Assembly: GCF_013394595.1 (NCBI RefSeq)
Contig: NZ_CP053348.1
Coordinates: forward strand, 1,612,001-1,676,000
Reading direction: 5' to 3'
Source: Winogradskyella forsetii
GTDB taxonomy: Bacteria > Bacteroidota > Bacteroidia > Flavobacteriales > Flavobacteriaceae
Length of the DNA stretch: 64,000 bases
The position numbers and the translations under genes were made by a program. Shown piece after piece: positions 45,757 through 53,977 of this stretch. Positions within the stretch are counted from its first letter, which is position 1. Every line of letters starts with the position of its first letter. The notes below the pieces were generated by a model, which was given only the letters and a program-made list of their open reading frames with translations, had not been told where the DNA came from and searched no databases.

Positions 45757-45768
45757 TGCAACGTAATT

Positions 45769-46563
45769 TTATTCATTAATTCCTTTGTTCGATAAATATT
45801 TCTTAAATGCCAATTGATTTTCTTCTGTCCAATTGGTCTTTAATTTAAAATTCCGGTCATCAAGAGTGAAAAATCGAGTTTCCTCATGAACAAACATAAA
45901 TCCTAGGACTTTAGAGCCAGTATTTGCCTTAACGTGCATCCAACATGTTTTTATAAAATCAAGATAATTACTTTCATCATCTGTCATTTCGTTTATTGTT
46001 CCTTTAAAATCATATTCAATGGAATCACTAAAATTGTAATATTTATTGAGATTAAGTTCTTTCCATATCTCTTCATAAATACTATCCAAAATTTCTAATC
46101 TGTTTTCTGCTTCTTTAAATTTACACTCTATGTTAGGCTGAAAATCTCTAAATTTTTCCCAAGGATATACTAATTCGCTTTGAACAGCATCTAAATCAAA
46201 TCCGTTTAATAAATCATAATGAATGTCTATTACATTAATTGCATGAGGTGCTGATACACTTTTTTCTAGTTCCCTTGTTTGTAATTTTTTAAAAAATAAT
46301 ATGACATCATCTCTCATACTTTCAAGTACGAAAAATTTATAATAGTAATTCCAGCTATCAGTAAATATTTCAGTTACGAAGTCTAAATCCCAAAGAGTAT
46401 TACCAAAGAAAGGTCTACTATTTGAAGAATTAGTATAAGAAGAAGGATTTTCTAAATCATAATAGCTCAATGCGTTTATTGTTCTATTATAAATGTCTGA
46501 AGCAATATGCCAATACTCCTTTAAAATTTCTGATTTTATGTTACTATTGTCGGATTTTTCCAT
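45769..46563 (-). CDS. Hypothetical protein, array cassette, paralogue of 43655-44386
   Basis: A 264-residue soluble, mostly helical protein (EYWHIASDIYNRTINALSYY, FVLESMRDDVILFFKKLQTR, ILDSIYEEIWKELNLNKYYN, ETRFFTLDDRNFKLKTNW). It shares layout and key positions with the product at 43655-44386. No known family. It is the first gene at the high-coordinate end of the array; the flanks share GTTGCACAA/TTGTGCAAC. The stop is 13 bp from repeat 18. Confidence 0.75.
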   Translation of the reverse strand: MEKSDNSNIKSEILKEYWHIASDIYNRTINALSYYDLENPSSYTNSSNSRPFFGNTLWDLDFVTEIFTDSWNYYYKFFVLESMRDDVILFFKKLQTRELEKSVSAPHAINVIDIHYDLLNGFDLDAVQSELVYPWEKFRDFQPNIECKFKEAENRLEILDSIYEEIWKELNLNKYYNFSDSIEYDFKGTINEMTDDESNYLDFIKTCWMHVKANTGSKVLGFMFVHEETRFFTLDDRNFKLKTNWTEENQLAFKKYLSNKGINE

Positions 46564-46600
46564 TAGTTAGATGAGATGAGTTTTATGTTGCACAACACCC

Positions 46601-46637
46601 ATATAACGTTACTCAAGCCATAAAAGTAACGTTATAT
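46601..46637. repeat. Perfect 13-bp inverted repeat at the array end
   Basis: ATATAACGTTACT (46601-46613) and AGTAACGTTATAT (46625-46637) flank an 11-nt loop. It begins 5 bp after the last cassette junction (cacaac). There is no T-run, so a simple terminator is unlikely. Position and structure fit a terminal recombination site (attI-like or a solitary end site). Confidence 0.7.
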
Positions 46638-47028
46638 CGCTTAAGTCAATACTTCTGGGTCGTCTATAGTAAAGATATTCAAATATAGCTACTTTTCAAG
46701 TGGACTGTTATTTTTTTTAGTATTGATATCGGTAGTCTTAGTATCAAAATGTTTATTCGTGTCATGTTTAGCGTTATCAAAGGTGATGCTTTAAAGTCTA
46801 ATTGGTTAGGATTTAGAGACGAGCAAATACTTTGCTATTACTAGTCTTTAACAATTACATTTTATAAATTATCCCTTTCAAGACGAAATTTTACAAATAC
46901 AAATAGAATAATCTATAGCGTTTCCAACTTAATTCCTCTGATTGGCTTTTAATATTTTGATAGTTAATTACTTAAAGGGTTCGTAACATTGTATTCATGA
47001 CTTCACTCGAAATAATATCAAAAACTGT
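46638..47028. other. AT-rich intergenic region without recognisable gene
   Basis: No open frame, RNA or repeat that I can support. No integrase gene is found here, although an integron would normally place one next to this end of the array. Confidence 0.6.
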
Positions 47029-47058
47029 TTGTAGAAAATAGGAATTAATATATCTTTG
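47029..47058 (+). promoter_or_regulatory. Promoter of tRNA-His
   Basis: TTG at 47029-47031, 19-bp spacer, TATCTTTG at 47051-47058: an exact match to the Bacteroidota TTG-N19-TAnnTTTG consensus, 17 bp before the tRNA. Confidence 0.8.
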
Positions 47059-47074
47059 CAATCCAATTTAAAAT

Positions 47075-47149
47075 GGTGGTTGTAGCTCAGCTGGTTAGAG
47101 CGTTGGTTTGTGGTACCAAAAGTCGCCGGTTCGAACCCGGTCTTCCACC
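47075..47149 (+). tRNA. tRNA-His (GTG)
   Basis: Cloverleaf with D-arm GCTCAGCTGGTTAGAGC, anticodon loop TTGTGGT (anticodon GTG) and T-arm GCCGG-TTCGAAC-CCGGT. The extra G at position -1 pairs with C73, a His hallmark. In the acceptor stem positions 5:68 and 6:67 are both T-T as read, which is unusual. CCA is not encoded. The 3' 17 bases recur three times downstream. Confidence 0.9.
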
Positions 47150-47160
47150 CAAAATTAGTA

Positions 47161-47189
47161 AGCCTTTCAGAAATGAAGGGCTTTTTTTG
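47161..47189 (+). terminator. Terminator of tRNA-His
   Basis: AGCCTTTC / GAAGGGCT stem (one G-T pair) with a 6-nt loop, followed by seven T. The same hairpin is repeated in the 116-bp tandem units downstream. Confidence 0.88.
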
Positions 47190-47299
47190 TGTCATTAATC
47201 TTAGCACAAACCATAGGGTGAGAAGTTTATGGATCAATCTCAAAAGTTGTGTGTGAGTTGGATAAATAATTTGATCTTTGCCCAAAAAAAGATCGTACA

Positions 47300-47653
47300 T
47301 TGAATTTATCCCTAGACCTGCTCAAGTTACTATTACCAGAATTACTAGTTTCACATTTTGACATCACTAGACATAGTATAGAACAAGATACTGTCCATCT
47401 GTATTTTGAAGAGAAAAAAGATACGCCTAAAGAAGAAAAGAGCCGTACCCTTATAGCCCACGGTTTTCATAAACAAGTGACCGTTCAAGATTTTCCTTTG
47501 CGCGGTAAAAAAGTATTCTTGCATATAAAGCGTCGGCGTTGGCTCGATAAACCCAGCAAAGAAGTTGTACAAAGAGATTGGAATCTAGTAGCACAGGGAA
47601 CTCGTATGACCGTAGAGTTTGCTGCTTTTTTAAAAGTACTTGGTCAGTACTAA
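47300..47653 (+). CDS. ISAon1 family transposase, N-terminal region protein
   Basis: A 117-residue protein (MNLSLDLLKLLLPELLVSHF, HFHKQVTVQDFPLRGKKVFL-like, HIKRRRWLDKPSKEVVQRDW). It corresponds to the DNA-binding N-terminal part of ISAon1-type transposases, which are regularly split in two frames. It overlaps the second frame by 14 bases. Full activity probably needs a frameshift that joins the two, within 47634-47653. Confidence 0.88.
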   Translation: MNLSLDLLKLLLPELLVSHFDITRHSIEQDTVHLYFEEKKDTPKEEKSRTLIAHGFHKQVTVQDFPLRGKKVFLHIKRRRWLDKPSKEVVQRDWNLVAQGTRMTVEFAAFLKVLGQY

Positions 47654-48626
47654 GGCTAATGACTGTCATACCATTGGTCGTTTTTATGGCGTTAATGGTA
47701 AGAAGCTCGGGCGGCAGTATCGAGATTATCTTAGTGAGTTTAAAGACTGGAAAGCCAAGAAACATGCTAAAGAGTGGCTCGTCTTTCCTGAGAACATGGG
47801 CAAGTATTTATCCATTGATGAAACAGCTCTCTCCAAAGGTGAACTCTATACCATTATCACCAATAAAAAAGCTAAAGGCAAGAAAGGAGCTATAGTAGCT
47901 ATTATGGCAGGAACTAAGGTGGAGCCTATTATAGAACAACTCCTTAAAATTCCTAAATCAAAAAGAGATAAGGTTAAAGAGATCACCTTGGATATGGCCA
48001 ACTCTATGAAGTTCATTGCTAAAAAGTGTTTTCCCAAAGCTATACAGGTTACCGACCGTTTTCATGTACAAAAACTAGCTTTAGAAGCTTTGCAAGATAT
48101 CAGAATAAAACATCGTTGGGAAGCTATAGATATGGAAAATGACCAAATTAAACAGGCTAAAACTATCGAAAAAGAGTTTATCTCTGAAACATTTAATAAT
48201 GGAGACTCCAGAAAGCAACTCCTTGCCAGAAGTAGGTACCTGCTCTATAAAGCGCCTAACAACTGGACTCAAAACCAATACCTTAGAGCTAAAATCTTAT
48301 TTGAACAATATCCGGATATTAAAAAAGCTTATAATCTGGTACAAGGACTTAGGAATATATTTAATACCGCTACTTCTATACAAACAGCTTATACTAAACT
48401 CGCCCACTGGTATAAAGATGTAGAGGCTACAGGATTTAGGGCTTTCAATACTATTGCAAATACAATTACCCTAAACTATAGATCGATACTCAATTATTTT
48501 ATTAATAGAAGTACTAATGCATCCGCTGAAGCTTTCAATGCCAAAATTAAAGCCTTTAGAGCACAGTTTAGAGGTGTCAAAAACATAGAATTCTTCCTCT
48601 TTAGATTAACAACAATTTTTGCCTAA
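47640..48626 (+). CDS. ISAon1 family transposase, catalytic region
   Basis: A 328-residue DDE-type transposase domain of the ISL3/ISAon1 group (YLSIDETALSKGELYTIITN with the first Asp, ITLDMANSMKFIAKKCFPKA and QVTDRFHVQKLALEAL with the second, TNASAEAFNAKIKAFRAQFR with the final Glu). The frame opens only after a TAA at 47631 and has a TTG as its first start, which supports expression by +1 (or -2) frameshift from the upstream frame. The catalytic residues are intact, so the element may be mobile. Confidence 0.9.
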   Translation: MVSTKANDCHTIGRFYGVNGKKLGRQYRDYLSEFKDWKAKKHAKEWLVFPENMGKYLSIDETALSKGELYTIITNKKAKGKKGAIVAIMAGTKVEPIIEQLLKIPKSKRDKVKEITLDMANSMKFIAKKCFPKAIQVTDRFHVQKLALEALQDIRIKHRWEAIDMENDQIKQAKTIEKEFISETFNNGDSRKQLLARSRYLLYKAPNNWTQNQYLRAKILFEQYPDIKKAYNLVQGLRNIFNTATSIQTAYTKLAHWYKDVEATGFRAFNTIANTITLNYRSILNYFINRSTNASAEAFNAKIKAFRAQFRGVKNIEFFLFRLTTIFA

Positions 48627-48650
48627 CACACAACATTTAGGCATGATCCA

Positions 48651-48945
48651 AGTTTATGCTGAGCGTAGCCGAAGTAAACCCGGTCTTCCACCCAAAATTA
48701 GTAAGCCTTTCAGAAATGAAGGGCTTTTTTTGTATCATTAATCTTAGCACAAACCATAGGGTGAGAAGTTTATGCTGAGCGTAGCCGAAGTAAACCCGGT
48801 CTTCCACCCAAAATTAGTAAGCCTTTCAGAAATGAAGGGCTTTTTTTGTATCATTAATCTTAGCACAAACCATAGGGTGAGAAGTTTATGCTGAGCGTAG
48901 CCGAAGTAAACCCGGTCTTCCACCCAAAATTAGTAAGCTTCTCTG
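48651..48945 (+). repeat. 116-bp tandem repeats carrying tRNA-His 3' ends and terminators
   Basis: The landmark aacccggtcttccaccc starts at 47134 (inside the tRNA), 48677, 48793 and 48909. After subtracting the IS, all steps are exactly 116 bp. Each unit holds a 17-base tRNA 3' end, a terminator hairpin and the phrase ctgagcgtagccgaagt, a motif frequent in flavobacterial intergenic repeats. The last unit is partial. Confidence 0.93.
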
Positions 48946-48965
48946 AAAAGGGAAGCTTTTTTTGT
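48935..48965 (+). terminator. Terminal hairpin of the tRNA-His repeat array
   Basis: AAGCTTCTCT / AGGGAAGCTT stem with a GAAA loop and seven T. It has a different sequence from the repeated hairpins and may be the original terminator. Confidence 0.8.
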
Positions 48966-49289
48966 TTCAAAAATTTTAAATGAAAATCCGCTATGAGAAG
49001 TTTATGTTCTCCAATAAAAACTATAGAATTTACAACCTTGTATGTTTGCGATATTAGAATTTAATATAGTCGTATGGGATAAATTCATACTTATTCTAAA
49101 TAAGATAAATTGTTAAATTAGTATTTATTCTTGCGATTTTCTGTTAATAATCTAATAAATAATAACGTTTTGTATTTAATTATGATTTATATGCATTGAA
49201 AATCCAATTTTATTACATATTTTAAAATACACTTTATAATTCGTAAATTTGTGTCGCTTAAAAATAATAATCAACCTTAAATATTCTAT
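48966..49289 (+). promoter_or_regulatory. Leader region of aconitase with weak -7 box
   Basis: 324 bp of AT-rich DNA without a gene. TAAATTTG at 49244-49251 matches the -7 consensus but no TTG stands at the right distance. Nothing else is recognised. Confidence 0.4.
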
Positions 49290-51560
49290 ATGGCTTTTGA
49301 CATTGATATGATAAAAAAGGTTTACGCTAACATGACAGAGCACGTAGATGCTGCTCGAGAAATTGTAGGTAAGCCATTAACACTTTCGGAAAAAATATTA
49401 TACGCTCATTTATGGGACGGAAAACCTAATAAAGCTTTTACGAGAGGAAAGGATTATGTAGATTTTGCACCAGACCGTGTGGCTTGCCAAGATGCAACCG
49501 CTCAGATGGCATTATTGCAATTTATGCAAGCAGGGAAACCAAAAGTGGCTGTTCCGACAACGGTGCATTGTGATCACTTGATTCAAGCTAAAGATGGCGC
49601 AGCAACAGATTTAAAGCACGCTAACAGCACAAGTAGTGAGGTGTTTGATTTCTTAGAATCGGTATCAAATAAGTACGGAATTGGATTCTGGAAACCTGGT
49701 GCGGGAATTATTCATCAAGTGGTTTTGGAAAATTATGCGTTTCCAGGAGGAATGATGATCGGTACGGATTCACATACCGTTAATGCTGGTGGACTAGGAA
49801 TGGTGGCCATTGGAGTAGGTGGAGCTGATGCTGTAGATGTTATGGCAGGCATGGCTTGGGAACTTAAATTCCCAAAATTGATCGGTGTGAAATTAACAGG
49901 GAAACTTTCCGGTTGGACTGCACCAAAAGACGTCATTTTAAAAGTTGCCGAAATTCTTACTGTTAAAGGAGGAACTGGTGCTATTGTAGAATATTTTGGT
50001 CCTGGAGCGAGGTCTATGTCCTGTACAGGAAAAGGAACCATTTGTAATATGGGTGCCGAAATTGGTGCCACCACGTCTACTTTTGGTTATGACGATTCCA
50101 TGGAGCGTTACTTAAAAGCTACAGATAGAGCGGATGTTGCGGAAGCAGCTAACCATATAAGAGAATATTTAACTGCAGACGAAGAAGTTTATGCCAACCC
50201 TGAGCAATATTTCGATCAAGTTATTGAAATTAACCTGTCTGAATTAGGACCTTTATTGAATGGGCCTTTTACGCCAGATTTATCAACGGAAGTTGGTGCT
50301 GCAATGACAGAGAAAGCTAAGGCTAACGATTGGCCTATTCAGGTAGAATGGGGATTAATCGGTTCTTGTACCAATTCGTCTTATGAAGATTTATCAAGAG
50401 CATCTTCGATTGCACAACAAGCTTTGGACAAAGGTCTTAAGATGAAGTCTGAATTGGGTATCAATCCTGGTTCCGAACAAGTACGCTACACAGCAGATAG
50501 AGATGGTATTTTAGGGATTTTTGAAAAATTGGATGCTAAAATATTCACCAATGCCTGTGGCCCTTGTATTGGTCAATGGGCAAGATATAGCGATCCTAAA
50601 AATGCACCTAAGAATAGTATTGTACATTCTTTTAATAGAAACTTTGCTAAGCGTGCCGATGGAAATCCAAATACGCATGCTTTTGTAGCATCTCCAGAAT
50701 TGACAGCTGCCATTGCAGTAGCAGGACGTTTGGATTTTAATCCATTAACGGATAAGCTCATAAATGAAAATGGCGAAGAAGTGATGTTCGAGGAACCAAC
50801 AGGATGGGAATTGCCTCCAAAAGGTTTTGAGGTTAAGGACAATGGTTATTTAGCACCAGTTGCTGATGGTAGTGGTTTAGAAGTCACGGTTAGTCCTGAT
50901 TCTGAACGGTTACAATTATTGACACCTTTTGAACCTATCGGAAACGAAATTAAAGGCGCAAAGTTGTTAATCAAAGCTTTTGGAAAATGTACAACAGACC
51001 ATATTTCAATGGCCGGACCTTGGTTACGTTTCAGAGGGCATTTAGATAATATTTCAAATAACTGTTTAATTGGTGCTGTTAATGCGTTTGGTAAGAAGAC
51101 CAATTTTGTTAAAAATCAATTGACAGGTGAGTTTGGAGGCGTACCAGATACGGCGAGAGCTTATAAAGCTGAAGGCATACCATCTATTGTAGTGGGTGAC
51201 CATAATTATGGTGAAGGATCTTCAAGAGAGCATGCTGCTATGGAACCAAGACATTTAGGTGTTGTGGCCGTGATTGTAAAGTCTTTTGCGCGTATTCACG
51301 AAACCAACCTTAAAAAACAAGGAATGTTGGGTTTAACCTTTGATAATGAGGCCGATTATGATTTGATTCAAGAAGATGATACCTTCAACTTTACGGATTT
51401 AAATGAATTTGCTCCAGATAAACCATTACATGTTGAAGTAGTGCATGCAGATGGTAGCAAAGATACCATTGCATTGAACCATACCTATAACCAAGCACAA
51501 ATTGATTGGTATAATGAAGGTTCTGCTTTAAATTTAATTAAGAAACAAAATAAAGCATAA
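49290..51560 (+). CDS. acn: Aconitate hydratase (mitochondrial-type)
   Basis: A 756-residue aconitase that interconverts citrate and isocitrate in the TCA cycle. It shows [32 protein letters not shown], the cluster ligands in GSCTNSS and [11 protein letters not shown], and the swivel-domain motif [20 protein letters not shown]. The [4Fe-4S] Cys set is complete. Length and sequence fit the mitochondrial/AcnA-like group, not AcnB. It is monocistronic, with its own terminator, and is a core housekeeping gene outside the accessory region. Confidence 0.95.
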   Translation: MAFDIDMIKKVYANMTEHVDAAREIVGKPLTLSEKILYAHLWDGKPNKAFTRGKDYVDFAPDRVACQDATAQMALLQFMQAGKPKVAVPTTVHCDHLIQAKDGAATDLKHANSTSSEVFDFLESVSNKYGIGFWKPGAGIIHQVVLENYAFPGGMMIGTDSHTVNAGGLGMVAIGVGGADAVDVMAGMAWELKFPKLIGVKLTGKLSGWTAPKDVILKVAEILTVKGGTGAIVEYFGPGARSMSCTGKGTICNMGAEIGATTSTFGYDDSMERYLKATDRADVAEAANHIREYLTADEEVYANPEQYFDQVIEINLSELGPLLNGPFTPDLSTEVGAAMTEKAKANDWPIQVEWGLIGSCTNSSYEDLSRASSIAQQALDKGLKMKSELGINPGSEQVRYTADRDGILGIFEKLDAKIFTNACGPCIGQWARYSDPKNAPKNSIVHSFNRNFAKRADGNPNTHAFVASPELTAAIAVAGRLDFNPLTDKLINENGEEVMFEEPTGWELPPKGFEVKDNGYLAPVADGSGLEVTVSPDSERLQLLTPFEPIGNEIKGAKLLIKAFGKCTTDHISMAGPWLRFRGHLDNISNNCLIGAVNAFGKKTNFVKNQLTGEFGGVPDTARAYKAEGIPSIVVGDHNYGEGSSREHAAMEPRHLGVVAVIVKSFARIHETNLKKQGMLGLTFDNEADYDLIQEDDTFNFTDLNEFAPDKPLHVEVVHADGSKDTIALNHTYNQAQIDWYNEGSALNLIKKQNKA

Positions 51561-51583
51561 CACATTTTTAATTTATAAAATGA

Positions 51584-51611
51584 GCCCTTGAGAAATCAGG
51601 GGCTTTTTTAT
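51584..51611 (+). terminator. Terminator of aconitase gene
   Basis: AGCCC..TGA pairs with TCA..GGGCT around GAAA, with one bulged T, then six T. It lies 23 bp after the stop. Confidence 0.8.
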
Positions 51612-51679
51612 GTTATTATCTCTGTAAGTTTTACAAATTTGCTACGACTGACGTCTAGATTTAACAAAAATACTTCCCA

Positions 51680-52351
51680 ATGCAGTCACTGTGGTTCTTT
51701 GACGACGTCAACCTTTTTCAGGTACTTTGTCCGCATAAGTTTAAGGCTTATAAAGAAGAGCACGACTTTTGTGCTTACAAAAAGAAAGATTATATCTACT
51801 TTGAAGCAGACTCCGCTAATAAAGTTTATTTAATAGAAAAAGGCAAAGTCAAAATTGGCTATTATAGTGAAGAGGGTAATGAAATAGTAAAAGCCATCCT
51901 GTCAAAAGGAGAATTATTTGGCGAAAAAGCTATTTTAGGTGCCGAAAAGCGCGATGAGTTTGCGCAATCCATAGATAACTCAACTTCCATCTGTCCTATC
52001 AGTGTAGAAACCATGCACGATTTAATGCGGAATAACCAAACCTTTAGTCTTAAGGTTTATAAATTTATTGGATTTAAGTTTAAAAAGTTAGAGCGCAGAT
52101 TACAATTACTATTATTTAAGGATACCAAAACCCGCCTCATTGAATTTTTAGATGAACTTTGTAATGATTATGGCTATAACTGCGATAAAACAGGAGACCA
52201 AATTATAAAACATCCGTTTACCCAAAAAGATATCGCTTCATTAATAGGCACTTCAAGACCAACTATAAATATTCTTCTTAATGAACTTAAAGAAGAAAAT
52301 TACTTGGATTTTAACAGAAAAGAGATAAGAATCTTAAAATCATCGGCTTAA
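51680..52351 (+). CDS. Crp/Fnr family transcriptional regulator
   Basis: A 223-residue regulator. The cNMP-binding-like barrel covers about residues 20-130 (KVYLIEKGKVKIGYYSEEGN, LSKGELFGEKAIL). The winged helix lies in the last 60 residues (HPFTQKDIASLIGTSRPTIN). The N-terminal Cys do not form an obvious FNR-type cluster motif (CPHKFK, DFCAYKK). Effector and targets are unknown. Its stop codon lies at the edge of a perfect 20-bp palindrome. Confidence 0.9.
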   Translation: MQSLWFFDDVNLFQVLCPHKFKAYKEEHDFCAYKKKDYIYFEADSANKVYLIEKGKVKIGYYSEEGNEIVKAILSKGELFGEKAILGAEKRDEFAQSIDNSTSICPISVETMHDLMRNNQTFSLKVYKFIGFKFKKLERRLQLLLFKDTKTRLIEFLDELCNDYGYNCDKTGDQIIKHPFTQKDIASLIGTSRPTINILLNELKEENYLDFNRKEIRILKSSA

Positions 52352-52369
52352 TGTTAGCTAGCTAACATT
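52350..52369. promoter_or_regulatory. Perfect 20-bp palindrome after the Crp/Fnr gene
   Basis: AATGTTAGCT followed directly by its complement AGCTAACATT. No T-run follows, so it may be an operator for the lipoprotein gene 54 bp downstream; this is speculative. Confidence 0.45.
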
Positions 52370-52422
52370 TAATGAAAGACCTATGCTCTAATTTTGAAAT
52401 ATAATTTTAAAATTTAAAAGCA

Positions 52423-53301
52423 ATGATGAAAAAAATGATTTTAGCAGTTTTGGCATTGGGAATTTTTGCCACCTCATGTAGTAGTGATGATGACAATAAC
52501 AGTCCTACAAATTCAAATTTAATTCTTAATCTTGATGGTTTAGAGGCTTTAGGGAATGATTTTGTATATGAAGGATGGATTATTGTAGATGGGTCTCCTG
52601 TATCAACAGGGACATTTAGTAGTGTGGATTTTCCAAAAACTTTTCCAGTAAATACCACACAATTAAATGAAGCAACCACTTTTGTGCTATCGATTGAGCC
52701 AGCAGTAGATACTGATCCTGCTCCGGCAGCAACAAAAATTTTAGCTGGTGATTTTTCAGGAGCTTCGGCAACAGTAAATTCTAATGGTATCGTAGGTAAT
52801 TTTAGTTCTTCAAGTGGAACTTATATTTTAGCAACGCCTACAGATACAGATGATACCAATGAGGCTAGTGGTGTTTGGTTTTTAGACAATTCTAGTGGAA
52901 CTCCAATGACAGGGTTGAATTTACCAACCTTAACTGATGGCTGGAAATATGAAGGATGGGCAGTGTTGAATGGAACTCCAATCAGTACGGGAACATTTAT
53001 TGATCCAGCGTCCGCAGACGAGAATGCTACAACTTCAATGTTTAAAGGTGATGCAGGAAGTGGGCCTGGATATCCTGGAGAAGATTATTTGCAAAATGCG
53101 CCGGCAGGAATGACTTTTCCAACCGATTTAAGAGGTGCGACTATTGTGATTTCAGTGGAACCAAGTCCAGACAATAGTCCAATGCCCTTTACATTAAAGC
53201 CATTGGCGCATGAAGTTCCTGGAAATGCAATGGTACATAGCGCGATTTCCATGGGAACGGGACCAGTTGCAACAATTTCGGGTTCGGTAACAAGAAATTA
53301 A
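52423..53301 (+). CDS. Lipoprotein with two RskA-like extracellular repeats
   Basis: A 292-residue lipoprotein (signal MKKMILAVLALGIFATSC; acylated Cys near residue 19, then SSDDDNN). Two homologous domains of about 125 residues each follow: LNLDGLEALGNDFVYEGWII with VDGSPVSTGTF, and LPTLTDGWKYEGWAVLNGTP with ISTGTF. They resemble the extracytoplasmic domain of anti-sigma-K (RskA-type) proteins, but without a transmembrane or sigma-binding part, so an anti-sigma role is doubtful. It is probably an outer-membrane or periplasmic lipoprotein of unknown function. Confidence 0.8.
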   Translation: MMKKMILAVLALGIFATSCSSDDDNNSPTNSNLILNLDGLEALGNDFVYEGWIIVDGSPVSTGTFSSVDFPKTFPVNTTQLNEATTFVLSIEPAVDTDPAPAATKILAGDFSGASATVNSNGIVGNFSSSSGTYILATPTDTDDTNEASGVWFLDNSSGTPMTGLNLPTLTDGWKYEGWAVLNGTPISTGTFIDPASADENATTSMFKGDAGSGPGYPGEDYLQNAPAGMTFPTDLRGATIVISVEPSPDNSPMPFTLKPLAHEVPGNAMVHSAISMGTGPVATISGSVTRN

Positions 53302-53373
53302 TAGGAGTTTATATTTGTTAGATTTGAAGCGTAATACTAATTTTGGTGTTGCGCTTCTTTAATATATGGATCA

Positions 53374-53952
53374 ATGGGCAAAACGAATAAGAATAGCATG
53401 AGAATTTCCACTATCATTGGTATTGCATTGGTAGTGGTATTGATTTTTCCACAAACGAGACGGACTATTCAAATAGGGTTGCATAAAGCCTTGAGCCTTG
53501 TTAATCAATCATCGCTAATCGATTTAGAAGATAGAAAATCTGTGGATTATGCAGATTGGAAATTAAAATCGGATAGGGATGATACAACTTTAGAATTTGA
53601 AGATACAAAGGGAAAAGTAGTATTCATTAATTTTTGGGCAACTTGGTGTCCTCCTTGCATAGCCGAAATGCCGAGCCTTCAAGAATTGTATAATGATTAT
53701 AATGATAGAGTTGTATTTCTATTTGTCACCAAAGATGGCTTTGAAACCGTTGATAAATTTAAAACTAAAAGAGGATTTAATTTTGAAGTTTTTAATCCCA
53801 TATCCAAAACGCCTACTGAATTAGTAACAGGTTCTATCCCAAGAACTTTTATTGTAAATAAGAAAGGTAAAATTGTGGTTGACGAATCTGGTGCAGTAGA
53901 TTGGAACAGTTTAAAGGTCAGACAGCAATTAGATAATTTGCTTTTGGAATAA
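53374..53952 (+). CDS. TlpA-like thioredoxin family protein
   Basis: A 192-residue membrane-anchored thioredoxin-fold protein. An N-terminal helix (ISTIIGIALVVVLIFP) anchors it; the redox domain has VVFINFWATWCPPCIAEMPS with the active site CPPC, and SIPRTFIVNKKGKIV with the cis-Pro. It is expected to work in the periplasm in disulfide reduction, for example of cytochrome c or envelope proteins. Convergent with crtZ, with 25 bp between the genes. Monocistronic. Confidence 0.88.
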   Translation: MGKTNKNSMRISTIIGIALVVVLIFPQTRRTIQIGLHKALSLVNQSSLIDLEDRKSVDYADWKLKSDRDDTTLEFEDTKGKVVFINFWATWCPPCIAEMPSLQELYNDYNDRVVFLFVTKDGFETVDKFKTKRGFNFEVFNPISKTPTELVTGSIPRTFIVNKKGKIVVDESGAVDWNSLKVRQQLDNLLLE

Positions 53953-53977
53953 ATAGAAACACAGTTTTAAACCATTC

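Larger units (their letters stand above)
47231..48649 (+). mobile_element. ISAon1-like element (ISL3-type), complete, 1419 bp
   Basis: Inverted ends of about 27 bp start GGATCA at both sides and share TTGTGTGT; about 20 of 27 positions match. The 8-bp direct repeat AAGTTTAT flanks the element at 47223-47230 and 48650-48657. Removing the element and one copy restores a perfect 116-bp tandem unit, so the boundaries are secure. Confidence 0.93.

Noticed and set aside
28312..46637. Canonical integron attC sites
   Set aside because: The sites lack a consistent GTTRRRY core, exceed the usual length in the type II form and have no visible integrase, so I call them attC-like only.
28312..46637. CRISPR array
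   Set aside because: The repeats are 125-190 bp, divergent and separated by 0.3-1.7 kb genes; there are no regular spacers and no cas genes.
28312..46637. Family of MITE-type transposons between genes
   Set aside because: No direct target duplications flank the repeats; instead the inserts have inverted, insert-specific end pairs, and a whole insert plus one repeat is duplicated as a unit.
46638..47028. Integrase gene expected at the array end
   Set aside because: No frame of meaningful length or tyrosine-recombinase motif is present on either strand.
52423..53301. Anti-sigma factor
   Set aside because: Only the extracytoplasmic RskA-like repeats are present, with a lipoprotein signal and no sigma-binding or transmembrane part.
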